From an uncultured Lachnospiraceae bacterium (GTDB lineage: Bacteria; Bacillota; Clostridia; Lachnospirales; Lachnospiraceae), in NCBI GenBank assembly GCA_910587715.1, contig CAJUMV010000026.1, forward strand, positions 1 to 56,364: 56,364 nucleotides of DNA. The letters run 5' to 3'. The position numbers and the translations under genes are program-made. Shown in pieces: positions 1 to 9,040 of the stretch (positions are counted from its first letter, which is position 1; every line of letters starts with the position of its first letter). Under the pieces are notes generated by a model. That model was given only the letters and a program-made list of their open reading frames with translations. It was not told where the DNA came from and ran no database searches.

Positions 1-66
1 TGGATAATTCCTTACTGGCTGTAAGGGATATTAACCATAAATACATTGTAGTAGGCGGTGGATGGG

Positions 67-1137
67 ATGAATGGAAAAAAGTGGAGTCTTATTTTTTTGA
101 GCTTATATGTCGCAGCGCTGATTGGGATCGGTGTGCTTGTTATTATTGTGGATCCGTATTTTCATTTTCATGAACCAATTAAGGGGATGTCTTATTCTCT
201 GGACAACACCTTCTACATCAATGACGGTATTTCCAAAAGGTTTCCTTACACTGGCATGATCACGGGCACTTCAACAACAAGAAGCCTGCGGACGAAACAG
301 GCGGAGGAGTTGTTCGGGGGAAAATTTGTACGAGTTACTTACCATGGGGAAGGATTTAAGGGGATTAATGATAACTTAAGAATGGCAATTCGTGAAAATC
401 CAAATCTGAACTTGGTAGTCAGGGGGATTGATCCCATATGGTTTATAACGGATGAAAATTGGCAGGGGTATGAGGAATATCCGGAGTATCTGTTTGATGA
501 TATTGTATGGAATGATGTGAATTATCTATATAATAAGGAAATCCTGTGGAATGATGTAATAGGCGAGGTAGTGCGGACAATCCGCAGAGAACCGGTAGAT
601 ACCTTTGATGATGTGGCAAAGAACGACACTTCACCGGGACGTGATGCTGTGTTAGAAGGCTATGAGCGGCCGGAAAGGGAATACACGCAGAACAGTCAGA
701 AGGAAACGGATGCGTTTTTTGAGCTGATGGATGCCAATTTGACGAAAAATGTGCTGTCAGTGGTCGAGGAGAATCCTGATGTGACATTTTATCTTTTCTT
801 TCCGCCTTACAGTATCTGCTGGTGGGACAGTCTGCATCAGTCGGGAGAGGATATTCTAACGCGCAGGATTGATATGGAGCAGGCTGCGATAGAAAAGCTG
901 CTTGGACACGATAATGTGCGGCTGTTTTCCTTTTTCAATAACTATGCGCTGGTATGCAATCTGGACAATTATGTGGATGAGGTACATTACTCCAATCGTG
1001 TAAGCGATCAGATACTGCAATGGATGAAGGACGGGGAATACGAGTTGACTGAGGATAATTATTTGGAATATATTGCAGAGATCAGAACATTTTATACACA
1101 ATATGATTACGACAGTATGTTTGCCGAAGGGGGCTGA
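67..1137 (+). CDS. Membrane-anchored SGNH/GDSL-like protein
   Basis: About 356 residues. One N-terminal hydrophobic segment (roughly residues 6-29) is followed by an extracytoplasmic domain. The early G-T-S-T-T-R stretch and the late D-E-V-H-Y-S stretch resemble the nucleophile block and the Asp/His block of SGNH hydrolases that accompany MBOAT O-acyltransferases in surface-polymer modification. No acyltransferase partner is visible; the 57 bases upstream contain only a short possible gene end (stop at 22-24 in frame 1). The frame can open at GTG 58, but ATG 67 sits at a good distance from the AGGCGG-like site at 52-57. Substrate is unknown; the SGNH assignment rests on short motifs and overall layout, so it is moderate. 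Confidence 0.55.
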   Translation: MNGKKWSLIFLSLYVAALIGIGVLVIIVDPYFHFHEPIKGMSYSLDNTFYINDGISKRFPYTGMITGTSTTRSLRTKQAEELFGGKFVRVTYHGEGFKGINDNLRMAIRENPNLNLVVRGIDPIWFITDENWQGYEEYPEYLFDDIVWNDVNYLYNKEILWNDVIGEVVRTIRREPVDTFDDVAKNDTSPGRDAVLEGYERPEREYTQNSQKETDAFFELMDANLTKNVLSVVEENPDVTFYLFFPPYSICWWDSLHQSGEDILTRRIDMEQAAIEKLLGHDNVRLFSFFNNYALVCNLDNYVDEVHYSNRVSDQILQWMKDGEYELTEDNYLEYIAEIRTFYTQYDYDSMFAEGG

Positions 1138-1190
1138 CGATTTACAAAAGGGCGGTCAAGGGGAAAATCGAAGCTGCTTTCGTGTTTGAC

Positions 1191-1219
1191 TTGACTTTAA
1201 CGAGTAAAAGCGCTAAAGT
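1191..1219 (+). promoter_or_regulatory. Promoter of the thioesterase/ligase operon
   Basis: TTGACT at 1191-1196 and TAAAGT at 1214-1219 are separated by 17 bp, upstream of the PaaI-type thioesterase start at 1261. The fit to a vegetative promoter is good at -35 and fair at -10. Confidence 0.5.
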
Positions 1220-1260
1220 GATGAATGTAGTTTTATTTATAGAAGGAAAGGGGTTTGGTT

Positions 1261-1659
1261 ATGTCAAAACTGGAAGAGATTCGGGAGCGGTTTCAAAATG
1301 ATCATTTTGCCACGGATGCGGCGGGAATTGTGATTGACTCTGCGGAACCGGGGAAGGCGGTCTGCTCCCTGACTTTGGAAGATAAGCATATGAATGAGAA
1401 TCATGTTCCTATGGGCGGTGCTATTTTTACGTTGGCGGATTTTACTTGTGCGATTGCGGCTAACGGCTATTCGGAGAAGCCGACGGTCAGCCAGCAGGTG
1501 TCCATTACCTTTTTAGCGCCGGCAAAGGGGAAGCGGCTAATCGGGGAGGCAGCATGCCTGAGGAGCGGGCGCACCACCGCATTCTATGCCGCGGATATTC
1601 GGGATGAACTGGGGACTTATGTGGCGCACGCTACGGTGAACGCTTATGTAATCAGGTAG
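1261..1659 (+). CDS. PaaI-family hotdog thioesterase
   Basis: A 132-residue single hotdog domain. The N-E-N-H-V-P-M-G-G-A-I-F-T-L-A-D-F block at about residues 43-60 matches the active-site helix region of PaaI-type acyl-CoA thioesterases, where Asn/Gly and an Asp in L-A-D contribute to catalysis. It probably hydrolyses an acyl- or arylacyl-CoA in the cytoplasm. The frame opens at TTG 1255, but ATG 1261 follows AAGGAAAGGGG at 1243-1253 and is preferred. It lies 19 bp before an acyl-CoA synthetase, so ligase and thioesterase are likely co-transcribed, with IorAB and a PaaK-like ligase further down. Family assignment is firm, substrate is not. Confidence 0.85.
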   Translation: MSKLEEIRERFQNDHFATDAAGIVIDSAEPGKAVCSLTLEDKHMNENHVPMGGAIFTLADFTCAIAANGYSEKPTVSQQVSITFLAPAKGKRLIGEAACLRSGRTTAFYAADIRDELGTYVAHATVNAYVIR

Positions 1660-1678
1660 TGACAAAGGAGGAAAAGGA

Positions 1679-3316
1679 ATGGTAATCACGGAGTTTTTAG
1701 AGCGTAACGCCCGGCTGTACGGCTCAGATACGGCGCTTGTGGAGTTAAATCCCTCTCAGGAGCGCGACAGCGCGGTGACATGGCGGGAGGCGAGCTTGAT
1801 CGAGAGTGCGAGTGACGGCGCTCCTTATCGGAGAGAGCTGAGCTGGACGGACTTTGACAGGCGAGCCAACCGTTTTGCCAACCTGCTTTTGTCCCGCGGC
1901 ATGGAGCGGGAGACGAAGGTGGGCATTCTGATGATGAACTGTCTCGAGTGGCTGCCTATCTACTTCGGCATTCTGAAAGCAGGCGGTGTGGCGGTGCCTT
2001 TGAATTTCCGTTATTCCGCGGAGGAGATCAAGTATTGTCTGGAGCTTGCGGATGTCGAAATCTTAGTCTTCGGACCGGAGTTTATCGAGCGGATGGACTG
2101 CATTGCGGATGACCTGCCGGGGGTAGGAATGATGTTTTTCCCGGGGAAGGGCGGTCCCGATTACACGGAGGACTGTCTGAAACTGATGCGCTTCTGTTCT
2201 TCCAGTGCGCCGCCGGTGGCGCTTACGGAAGAGGACTACGCGGCGATTTATTTCTCCTCCGGTACGACGGGTTTCCCGAAAGCGATTCTGCACAATCACC
2301 GGGCGCTGCGTTCCTCCTGCGAGACGGAGCAGAATCATCACGGGCAGACGAAGGACGATGTGTTCCTTTGCATTCCGCCCCTTTATCATACGGGAGCGAA
2401 AATGCACTGGTTCGGTTCCCTGATTACGGCGGGCAAGGCGGTGCTTTTACGCGGCGTAAAGCCGGAGTGGATTTTGCGGGCAGTGACGGAGGAGCAGTGT
2501 ACGATCGTGTGGCTGCTGGTGCCGTGGGCGCAGGATCTTCTGGATGCCATCGATTCCGGTCAGGTGGATATGTCGCACTATCTTTTGGAACAGTGGCGGC
2601 TGATGCATATCGGGGCGCAGCCCGTTCCGCCCAGCCTGATCCAGCGTTGGAAAAAGCATTTCCCGCATCACCAGTACGACACCAACTACGGATTGAGCGA
2701 GTCCATCGGTCCCGGCTGTGTGCATCTTGGCGTGGAGAACATACATAAAGTGGGCGCGATCGGGAAACCGGGCTACCACTGGGAAGCAAAGATTGTGAAC
2801 GAGCAGGGTGCGGAGGTCGCCAAGGGCGACGTGGGAGAGCTGATTGTCCACGGTCCCGGCGTGATGCTCTGTTATTATAAGAATCCCGAAGCGACAGCGG
2901 AAATCTTAAAGGACGGCTGGCTGTATACGGGAGATATGGCGCGTATGGACGAGGACGGCTTTATCTATCTGGTGGATCGGAAAAAGGATGTCATCATTTC
3001 CGGGGGTGAGAATCTTTATCCGGTACAGATTGAAGATTTTCTGCGCAGGAATGACAAGATTAAGGACGTGGCGGTCATCGGTCTGCCGGATAACAGACTT
3101 GGCGAGATTGCGGCGGCAATCATTGAGATTAAGGAGAATGAAACTTGTACGGAGGAGGAGATTGATGCCTTCTGCAAGGAGCTGCCCCGCTACAAACGCC
3201 CCAGAAAGGTTATTTTTGATAAGGTGCCCCGAAATCCGACGGGTAAGATTGAAAAGCCGGTGCTCAGAGAGCGGTACTGCCACGGCAGTCTCGTGGAGGC
3301 GCAGATCAGAAACTGA
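1679..3316 (+). CDS. AMP-forming acyl-CoA synthetase (ANL superfamily)
   Basis: 545 residues, typical of fatty-acyl/aryl-CoA ligases. Core motifs are visible: the P-loop-like Y-F-S-S-G-T-T-G-F-P-K at residues 191-201, an N-Y-G-L-S-E-S stretch (A5 region), G-W-L-Y-T-G-D-M (A7), D-R-K-K-D-V-I-I-S-G-G-E-N (hinge, A8) and a C-terminal P-T-G-K-I-E-K with the catalytic lysine. It activates a carboxylic acid with ATP to acyl-AMP and then acyl-CoA. The start at ATG 1679 is fixed by AAAGGAGG at 1664-1671. An insertion of about 20 residues around positions 25-45 lengthens the N-terminus. Its neighbours suggest an aryl or branched acid substrate, which is inference. Confidence 0.9.
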   Translation: MVITEFLERNARLYGSDTALVELNPSQERDSAVTWREASLIESASDGAPYRRELSWTDFDRRANRFANLLLSRGMERETKVGILMMNCLEWLPIYFGILKAGGVAVPLNFRYSAEEIKYCLELADVEILVFGPEFIERMDCIADDLPGVGMMFFPGKGGPDYTEDCLKLMRFCSSSAPPVALTEEDYAAIYFSSGTTGFPKAILHNHRALRSSCETEQNHHGQTKDDVFLCIPPLYHTGAKMHWFGSLITAGKAVLLRGVKPEWILRAVTEEQCTIVWLLVPWAQDLLDAIDSGQVDMSHYLLEQWRLMHIGAQPVPPSLIQRWKKHFPHHQYDTNYGLSESIGPGCVHLGVENIHKVGAIGKPGYHWEAKIVNEQGAEVAKGDVGELIVHGPGVMLCYYKNPEATAEILKDGWLYTGDMARMDEDGFIYLVDRKKDVIISGGENLYPVQIEDFLRRNDKIKDVAVIGLPDNRLGEIAAAIIEIKENETCTEEEIDAFCKELPRYKRPRKVIFDKVPRNPTGKIEKPVLRERYCHGSLVEAQIRN

Positions 3317-3389
3317 GGCGCTTGAATAAAATAACAATAGATATTGAATGGCGGTTCCATTAGATAAAAGGGAGAAGGAGAAAACAACC

Positions 3390-4937
3390 ATGGATCTTTT
3401 TATTAAATTGTTGATGCTCATAATCTTTTTCGGCGTGATGATCGGCATCGGGCTTTACTGCCGCAAACATGCCACAGATGTAAACGGGTTCGTGCTGGGC
3501 GGCAGAAACGTAGGGCCTTGGCTGACCGCTTTTGCATATGGAACCAGTTACTTCTCGGCGGTGGTTTTCGTCGGGTATGCGGGGCAGTTCGGCTGGAAGT
3601 ACGGCATTGCCGCGACATGGGCGGGTCTCGGAAACGCCTTTTTGGGGTCGTTACTTGCATGGGCGGTGCTGGGACGCCGTACCCGCATTATGACGCAGCA
3701 CTTGGACAGCGCAACCATGCCGGAATTTTTTGGCGAGCGGTTTGAGAGTAAAACGTTAAAGCTGGCGGCGTCGGCGATCATCTTTATCTTTCTGATTCCC
3801 TACACGGCGAGCCTTTACAACGGCTTAAGCCGACTTTTCGGTATGGCTTTCGATATTGATTACAGTATTTGTGTGATTGTCATGGCGGTGCTTACGGGTA
3901 TTTATGTCATTGCGGGCGGTTATATGGCGACGGCAATCAATGATTTTATTCAGGGTATCATCATGATTTTCGGAATAGCGGCTGTTATTATTGCAGTGCT
4001 GCAAAGTCAGGGCGGTTTTTTGGCGGCGCTTGATAAGCTGGCTGCGGTGAGCGACGAGACGGTTTCCGCTGCGCCCGGCGTGTTTAATTCCTTTTTCGGT
4101 CCCGATCCCGTGGGGCTTCTGGGCGTGGTGATCCTCACCAGCCTCGGCACATGGGGACTGCCGCAGATGGTGCAGAAGTTTTATGCCATCAAAAGCGAGA
4201 GTGCAATCAACAAGGGCATGATTATTTCCACGGTTTTTGCCACGATTGTTGCGGGCGGCTGCTATTTCCTTGGTGGCTTTGGGCGTCTGTTCAGTGATAA
4301 AATCGACATTGCGGCGAACGGTTACGATTCGGTGGTACCTACCATGCTTTCGGGGCTTCCTACGATTTTGATAGCGGTGGTGGTGATTTTGGTGCTTTCC
4401 GCCTCCATGTCCACCCTGTCTTCCCTTGTATTGGCATCAAGCTCCACCTTGACGCTGGACTTTATTAAAGGTAATATAATTAAGGAGATGGATGAGAAGA
4501 AGCAGGTGAAATGGATGCGGGGGCTTCTGGTCGTGTTTATTGTGATTTCCGTGGTGCTTGCATTGATTCAGTACCGCTCCAACGTTACCTTTATCGCGCA
4601 GCTCATGGGCGTGAGCTGGGGCGCGCTCGCCGGCGCTTTCCTAGCGCCGTTCCTCTATGGCTTATATTGGAAACGGACGACTAAGGCGGCATGCTGGGTG
4701 AGCTTTTTATTCTCCACAATCGTGATGCTTGCGAATATCTTTTTCAGACCGAATTTTCCCGCGCTTTTACAGTCGCCGATCAATGCTGGCGCGTTCTGTA
4801 TGCTGGCAGGACTGGTGATTGTGCCTGTGGTGAGCGTGTTGACGAAGGCACCGGAGGAGAAGAAGCTGGCGCAGATTTTTGCCTGCTACGATAAGAAGGT
4901 GACGGTTTCTGTAAAAGATTCCATCGGGGATGAATAG
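3390..4937 (+). CDS. Sodium:solute symporter (SSS family)
   Basis: About 515 residues with roughly 13 hydrophobic segments, the pattern of the SSS family (PutP/PanF type). The early G-L-Y-C-R-K stretch followed by F-V-L-G-G-R-N-V-G-P-W is the family's cytoplasmic loop 1 signature; Y-G-T-S-Y-F-S-A-V-V follows in helix 2. It imports a solute with Na+ across the cytoplasmic membrane. An ATG exists at 3348, but ATG 3390 is preferred because GGGAGAAGGAG lies at 3370-3380 and the first helix follows directly. Placement between an acyl-CoA ligase and iorA suggests a carboxylate or aromatic acid substrate (inference). Confidence 0.85.
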   Translation: MDLFIKLLMLIIFFGVMIGIGLYCRKHATDVNGFVLGGRNVGPWLTAFAYGTSYFSAVVFVGYAGQFGWKYGIAATWAGLGNAFLGSLLAWAVLGRRTRIMTQHLDSATMPEFFGERFESKTLKLAASAIIFIFLIPYTASLYNGLSRLFGMAFDIDYSICVIVMAVLTGIYVIAGGYMATAINDFIQGIIMIFGIAAVIIAVLQSQGGFLAALDKLAAVSDETVSAAPGVFNSFFGPDPVGLLGVVILTSLGTWGLPQMVQKFYAIKSESAINKGMIISTVFATIVAGGCYFLGGFGRLFSDKIDIAANGYDSVVPTMLSGLPTILIAVVVILVLSASMSTLSSLVLASSSTLTLDFIKGNIIKEMDEKKQVKWMRGLLVVFIVISVVLALIQYRSNVTFIAQLMGVSWGALAGAFLAPFLYGLYWKRTTKAACWVSFLFSTIVMLANIFFRPNFPALLQSPINAGAFCMLAGLVIVPVVSVLTKAPEEKKLAQIFACYDKKVTVSVKDSIGDE

Positions 4938-4942
4938 GTGAG

Positions 4943-5128
4943 TGCGAAACTCCATTATGGATATCGAAATTGCACAAATAGTATAATCAACGCAGACGCG
5001 CTTGCGCTCCGTTCCAAACGCAACAGTACTAAGCTCGAAAGAACCTCGCTAAGTACTGGCGTTTTCCAAGGGTCTGCTTATGATTATGCTATTTGCACAA
5101 TTAATATAGCGTTGAGTAGAGTTTCGCA
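4943..5128. repeat. Long imperfect palindromic element before iorA
   Basis: The 220-bp gap before iorA is nearly filled by one large inverted repeat. Outer arms TGCGAAACTC (4943) and GAGTTTCGCA (ending 5128) are exact complements. Inner arms around 4970-4991 and 5084-5105 match with only three differences, and a nested hairpin with AGTACT ends lies at the centre. It resembles a MITE or palindromic extragenic element and could be transcribed as a long hairpin. A smaller relative lies between iorA and iorB. Confidence 0.65.
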
Positions 5129-5157
5129 ATTACAAAGAGAAAGGAAAAAGATACCAT

Positions 5158-6885
5158 ATGAAAACTTTGATGCTAGGCAACGAAGCGGTTGCCAGAGGCT
5201 TGTATGAGGCGGGGTGCAGTTTTGTGTCCAGCTATCCGGGGACGCCGAGTACGGAGATTACGGAGTGCGTGGCGAAGTATGAGGAGGTTTACGCGGAGTG
5301 GGCTCCCAACGAGAAGGTGGCGCTTGAGGCGGCGTTTGGGGCTTGTTTGCGGGGTGTGCGGAGCTTTTGTGCCATGAAACATGTGGGACTCAACGTGGCA
5401 GCGGATCCCTTGTTTACGATTTCCTATACGGGCGTGAATGCGGGACTGATTGTCGGCGTGGCGGACGACGCGGGGATGCACAGTTCCCAGAATGAGCAGG
5501 ATTCCAGACATTATGCGAAGGCGGCGAAGATTCCCATGCTGGAGCCTTCCGATTCGGCGGAGGCGCTTGCCTTTGCGAAGTTGGCATACGAGCTTTCCGA
5601 GCAGTTTGACACGGCGGTGCTTATGAAGATGTGCACCCGCGTCAGCCATTCCCAGAGCGTGGTGGAGACGGGGGAAAGGGCCTTGTCGGAGCCGAAGAAG
5701 TATGAGAAGAACCCCGCGAAATATATTATGATGCCGGCTTATGCAAAGAAAAAACACCCCATGGTGGAGGAGCGCACGAAAGCGCTGACCGCATGGGCGG
5801 AGACGGCAGAGATAAACCGAATTGAGGACGGAAGTGATAAATCTGTAGGTATTATCACCTCTTCCACCTGTTATCAGTATGTGAAGGAGGCTTACGGCGA
5901 TACATACCCCGTTTTAAAGCTTGGTATGATCTGGCCTATGCCCGAGCAGAAGATCAAGTATTTTGCAGCCACGGTGGATAAGCTGGTGGTGGTGGAGGAG
6001 CTGGATGCCTTTATCGAGACGCACTGCCGAAACCTCGGGCTTTCCGTATCGGGGAAAGAATTGTTTACCGGGATCGGCGAGTTGAGTCAGAATCTGGTGC
6101 AGGAGAAACTCGGGAAAGCGGTGCAGACGGGTGAAACCCTTGCGGAGGAGATTCCGGCAAGACCGCCTGTGATGTGCGCGGGCTGCCCGCACAGAAGTCT
6201 TTTCTATGTATTGAAAAAATTAAAACTGACTGTACTTGGGGATATCGGGTGTTATACCTTGGGTGCGGTGGCGCCGCTTAACGCGATTGACACCACAGTC
6301 TGCATGGGTGCGTCCGTCTCGGGGCTTCACGGTTTCGTGAAGGCGGGGGACGAGGAGAGCGCGGGTAAAACGGTGGCGGTGATCGGCGATTCCACTTTTA
6401 TCCATTCCGGCGTGACGGGGCTTATCAATATTGCTTATAACGAATCTAATTCTACGGTGATTATCCTGGATAATTCCATTACGGGGATGACGGGTCATCA
6501 GCAGAATCCGACGACCGGCTATAACCTGAAAGGTGACCCCTGTACAAAAATTGATTTGGAGAGTCTGTGTCATGCAGTCGGCATCAAACGGGTGAAGGTG
6601 GTAGACCCCTACGATATGGAGACCTGTCAGACGGTGATCAATGAGGAGCTTGCGGCGAAAGAACCGTCGGTCATTATTTCCCGCCGTCCCTGCGCGCTGT
6701 TAAAATATGTGAAGCATCCCGGTCCCATCTGCTCCAATCCGGAGAAATGCAAAGGCTGTAAGGCTTGTATGAACATAGGCTGTCCCGCTATCAGCATGGT
6801 GGACGGCAAGGCAGTGATCGACGAGACCCTCTGCGTGGGCTGCGGTGTCTGCGAGCAGCTTTGTAAATTCGGGGCACTAGCGTGA
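5158..6885 (+). CDS. iorA: Indolepyruvate ferredoxin oxidoreductase, alpha subunit
   Basis: 575 residues. It catalyses the CoA-dependent oxidative decarboxylation of arylpyruvates (indolepyruvate, phenylpyruvate) to arylacetyl-CoA, reducing ferredoxin. The N-terminal pyrimidine-binding domain carries S-Y-P-G-T-P-S-T-E. The TPP-pyrophosphate domain shows C-A-G-C-P-H-R, G-D-I-G-C-Y-T-L-G and G-D-S-T-F-I-H-S-G. The C-terminus has a ferredoxin-like domain with two cysteine sets (C-K-G-C-K-A-C and C-V-G-C-G-V-C) for two [4Fe-4S] clusters. Length and domain order match the family. ATG 5158 follows AAAGGAAAAAG. It works with the gamma/beta subunit encoded at 7129. Confidence 0.95.
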   Translation: MKTLMLGNEAVARGLYEAGCSFVSSYPGTPSTEITECVAKYEEVYAEWAPNEKVALEAAFGACLRGVRSFCAMKHVGLNVAADPLFTISYTGVNAGLIVGVADDAGMHSSQNEQDSRHYAKAAKIPMLEPSDSAEALAFAKLAYELSEQFDTAVLMKMCTRVSHSQSVVETGERALSEPKKYEKNPAKYIMMPAYAKKKHPMVEERTKALTAWAETAEINRIEDGSDKSVGIITSSTCYQYVKEAYGDTYPVLKLGMIWPMPEQKIKYFAATVDKLVVVEELDAFIETHCRNLGLSVSGKELFTGIGELSQNLVQEKLGKAVQTGETLAEEIPARPPVMCAGCPHRSLFYVLKKLKLTVLGDIGCYTLGAVAPLNAIDTTVCMGASVSGLHGFVKAGDEESAGKTVAVIGDSTFIHSGVTGLINIAYNESNSTVIILDNSITGMTGHQQNPTTGYNLKGDPCTKIDLESLCHAVGIKRVKVVDPYDMETCQTVINEELAAKEPSVIISRRPCALLKYVKHPGPICSNPEKCKGCKACMNIGCPAISMVDGKAVIDETLCVGCGVCEQLCKFGALA

Positions 6886-6888
6886 GAA

Positions 6889-6960
6889 ACGCGAAAAGTA
6901 TTTCTAAAGCTCGCCAGCAGAGGCTGTTTCGCTAAGAAGTACTAAGACTAAGTTTCGCGT
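6889..6960. repeat. Palindromic element between iorA and iorB
   Basis: ACGCGAAA at 6889-6896 is the exact complement of TTTCGCGT at 6953-6960, and the adjoining inner bases also pair (AGTATTTCT region with AAGAAGTACT region). It begins four bases after the iorA stop. It shares AAGCTCG and CGCTAAG/AGTACT motifs with the larger element at 4943-5128, so the two look related. The rest of the iorA-iorB gap (to 7128) shows nothing else recognisable. Confidence 0.55.
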
Positions 6961-7128
6961 AGGGGAATGCCGGAAAACGGGTATTCTCCGCACGGGTTTG
7001 AGTCACAGCTGAGTTACAGATAAGATGCGACATGGCGGAAAAAGTGAAGATATCTTACAAGACAAAGAGGGATATCGAAGGATAAAATGGCTGTGTCAGG
7101 AGGGCACAGACCGGAATGGAGATTTCAA

Positions 7129-7710
7129 ATGGAAACAAAGAATATGATGATCGTGGGCGTGGGCGGACAGGGGACGTTATTGGCAAGCAAGCTCCTGGGG
7201 CGTTTGCTCCTCACGAAAGGATTTGACGTAAAGGTCAGCGAGGTGCACGGTATGAGCCAGCGCGGCGGCAGCGTGGTCACTTATGTGCGCTGGGGCGACA
7301 GAGTCTGCTCGCCCATTATAGACAAGGGGCAGGCGGACTGCATCCTCTCATTTGAACTGTTGGAAGCGGCGCGCTATACGGAATTTTTAAAGCCCGGCGG
7401 CAGGATTATCGTGAACAGTCAGCAGATTAACCCGATGCCGGTGATTGCGGGTGCGGCGGTCTATCCGGAAAATCTGGTGGAGAAACTTTCGGCGCTGGAC
7501 GCAAAAGTGGATGCCTTTGACGCGCTCTCCTTAGCGGAGGAAGCGGGGAGCAGCAAGGCGGTGAATCTGGTGCTGATGGGTAGACTTGCGAAGCACTTTG
7601 ACTTTACGGACGAGGAGTGGATGGACGCGATTGAGCAGAGCGTGCCGCCGAAGTTTCTCGAAATGAATAAAAAGGCGTTCGAGGCAGGGCGGGAAAGCAA
7701 AGCAATATAA
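7129..7710 (+). CDS. iorB: Indolepyruvate ferredoxin oxidoreductase, beta subunit
   Basis: About 193 residues, the gamma/beta-type subunit that pairs with IorA. It begins M-x-T-K-N-M-M-I-V-G-V-G-G-Q-G-T-L-L-A-S-K, the glycine-rich signature of the 2-oxoacid oxidoreductase gamma domain, followed by V-H-G-M-S-Q-R-G-G-S-V-V, also family-typical. The frame extends upstream to ATG 7087, which would add 14 residues not expected in the family; GGAG at 7118-7121 supports ATG 7129, though AAGGA before 7087 leaves some doubt. The pair probably generates arylacetyl-CoA for the PaaK-like enzyme or thioesterase nearby. Confidence 0.92.
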   Translation: METKNMMIVGVGGQGTLLASKLLGRLLLTKGFDVKVSEVHGMSQRGGSVVTYVRWGDRVCSPIIDKGQADCILSFELLEAARYTEFLKPGGRIIVNSQQINPMPVIAGAAVYPENLVEKLSALDAKVDAFDALSLAEEAGSSKAVNLVLMGRLAKHFDFTDEEWMDAIEQSVPPKFLEMNKKAFEAGRESKAI

Positions 7711-7725
7711 TACGAGGAGGAAGGT

Positions 7726-9024
7726 ATGGAACGGTATTACCAGAAAGAAATTGAGACTGCGGACAGGGAGCAGATTCTCGCATGGCAGAATGAGCGGCTG
7801 GTGAAACAGGTGCGCCATGTGTGGGATAATGTGCCCTACTATCGGAAAAAGATGGAGGAGAAAGGGGTTGCGCCCGAGGATATCCAGAGCGTGGAAGACT
7901 TACATAAGCTGCCCTTCCTGACAAAGGATGATCTGCGGGAGGCGTATCCTTACGGTCTTTTGGCAACGTCTCTTAAGGACTGTGTGCGTATTCAGTCCAC
8001 ATCCGGCACGACGGGACGCCGGGTCGTTGCCTTTTATACTCAGCACGATTTGGATTTGTGGGAGGACTGCTGTGCCCGCGCGATTACGGCGGCAGGCGGT
8101 ACCAACGAGGACGTCTGCCATGTCTGTTACGGCTACGGTCTCTTTACCGGCGGACCGGGCTTAAACGGCGGCAGCCATAAGGTAGGATGTCTGACGCTTC
8201 CCATGTCCTCCGGCAATACGGACAGACAGCTGCAGTTTATGGTGGATCTGGAAGCGACGATTTTGTGCTGCACGCCTTCCTACGCCGCGTTTCTGGCGGA
8301 GAGCATCCATGAGCGGGGACTGCGGGACAAGATTAAGTTAAAAGCGGGCATCTTCGGCGCGGAGGCGTGGAGCGAGGAGATGCGTCAGGATATTCAGGAG
8401 AAACTGGGTATCAAGGCATACGATATCTATGGGCTGACGGAAACGAGCGGTCCCGGCGTTGCCTTTGAGTGCAGCGAGCAGACCGGCATGCACATCAACG
8501 AGGATCATTTCATTGCGGAGATCATTGACCCTGACACGGGGGAGGTGCTTCCGGAGGGCAGCAAGGGCGAGCTGGTATTTACGGCGATTACTAAGGAGGC
8601 GTTTCCGCTGCTGCGTTACCGCACGAGGGATATCTGCATCCTTTCCAGAAAGAAATGCTCCTGCGGCCGTACCCATGTGAAGATGAGCAAACCTATGGGC
8701 AGAAGCGATGATATGCTGATCGTGAAGGGCGTCAACGTATTCCCGTCTCAGATAGAAACGGTGCTTTTAGAGCAGGGGTATCCCGCAAACTATCAGATTA
8801 TCGTGGATCGTGTCAACAATTCCGATACGATCGAAGTTATGGTGGAGATGACGCCCGAAAATTTCTCCGACAATCTCGGCAAGATTACTGAGATGGAGAA
8901 AGGGCTTGTATCAGCGCTCAAGGCGATGCTCGGCATCTACGCGAAGGTGCGTCTGGTGGCGCCAAAGTCCATCACGAGAAGCGAGGGCAAGGCTGTGCGC
9001 GTAATCGACAAGCGGAAAATTTAA
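7726..9024 (+). CDS. Phenylacetate-CoA ligase-like adenylate-forming enzyme
   Basis: 432 residues, the size of PaaK ligases. The P-loop-like S-T-S-G-T-T-G-R-R lies at residues 91-99, Y-G-L-T-E-T-S-G-P-G in the middle, and L-R-Y-R-T-R-D-I-C and S-D-D-M-L-I-V-K-G-V-N-V-F-P-S in the C-terminal part, all PaaK hallmarks. PaaK enzymes interconvert arylacetate, ATP and CoA with arylacetyl-CoA, AMP and PPi. It starts 15 bp after iorB with CGAGGAGGAAGG before ATG 7726. In the iorAB-paaK-ACT arrangement common in anaerobes its physiological direction is unproven; an aryl-acid activating role is the simplest reading. Confidence 0.88.
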   Translation: MERYYQKEIETADREQILAWQNERLVKQVRHVWDNVPYYRKKMEEKGVAPEDIQSVEDLHKLPFLTKDDLREAYPYGLLATSLKDCVRIQSTSGTTGRRVVAFYTQHDLDLWEDCCARAITAAGGTNEDVCHVCYGYGLFTGGPGLNGGSHKVGCLTLPMSSGNTDRQLQFMVDLEATILCCTPSYAAFLAESIHERGLRDKIKLKAGIFGAEAWSEEMRQDIQEKLGIKAYDIYGLTETSGPGVAFECSEQTGMHINEDHFIAEIIDPDTGEVLPEGSKGELVFTAITKEAFPLLRYRTRDICILSRKKCSCGRTHVKMSKPMGRSDDMLIVKGVNVFPSQIETVLLEQGYPANYQIIVDRVNNSDTIEVMVEMTPENFSDNLGKITEMEKGLVSALKAMLGIYAKVRLVAPKSITRSEGKAVRVIDKRKI

Positions 9025-9040
9025 GAAGGGGGACAAACAT

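Noticed and set aside
4938..5207. 89-codon ORF spanning the gap before iorA
   Set aside because: It lies on the palindromic element and runs into iorA in another frame; no RBS.
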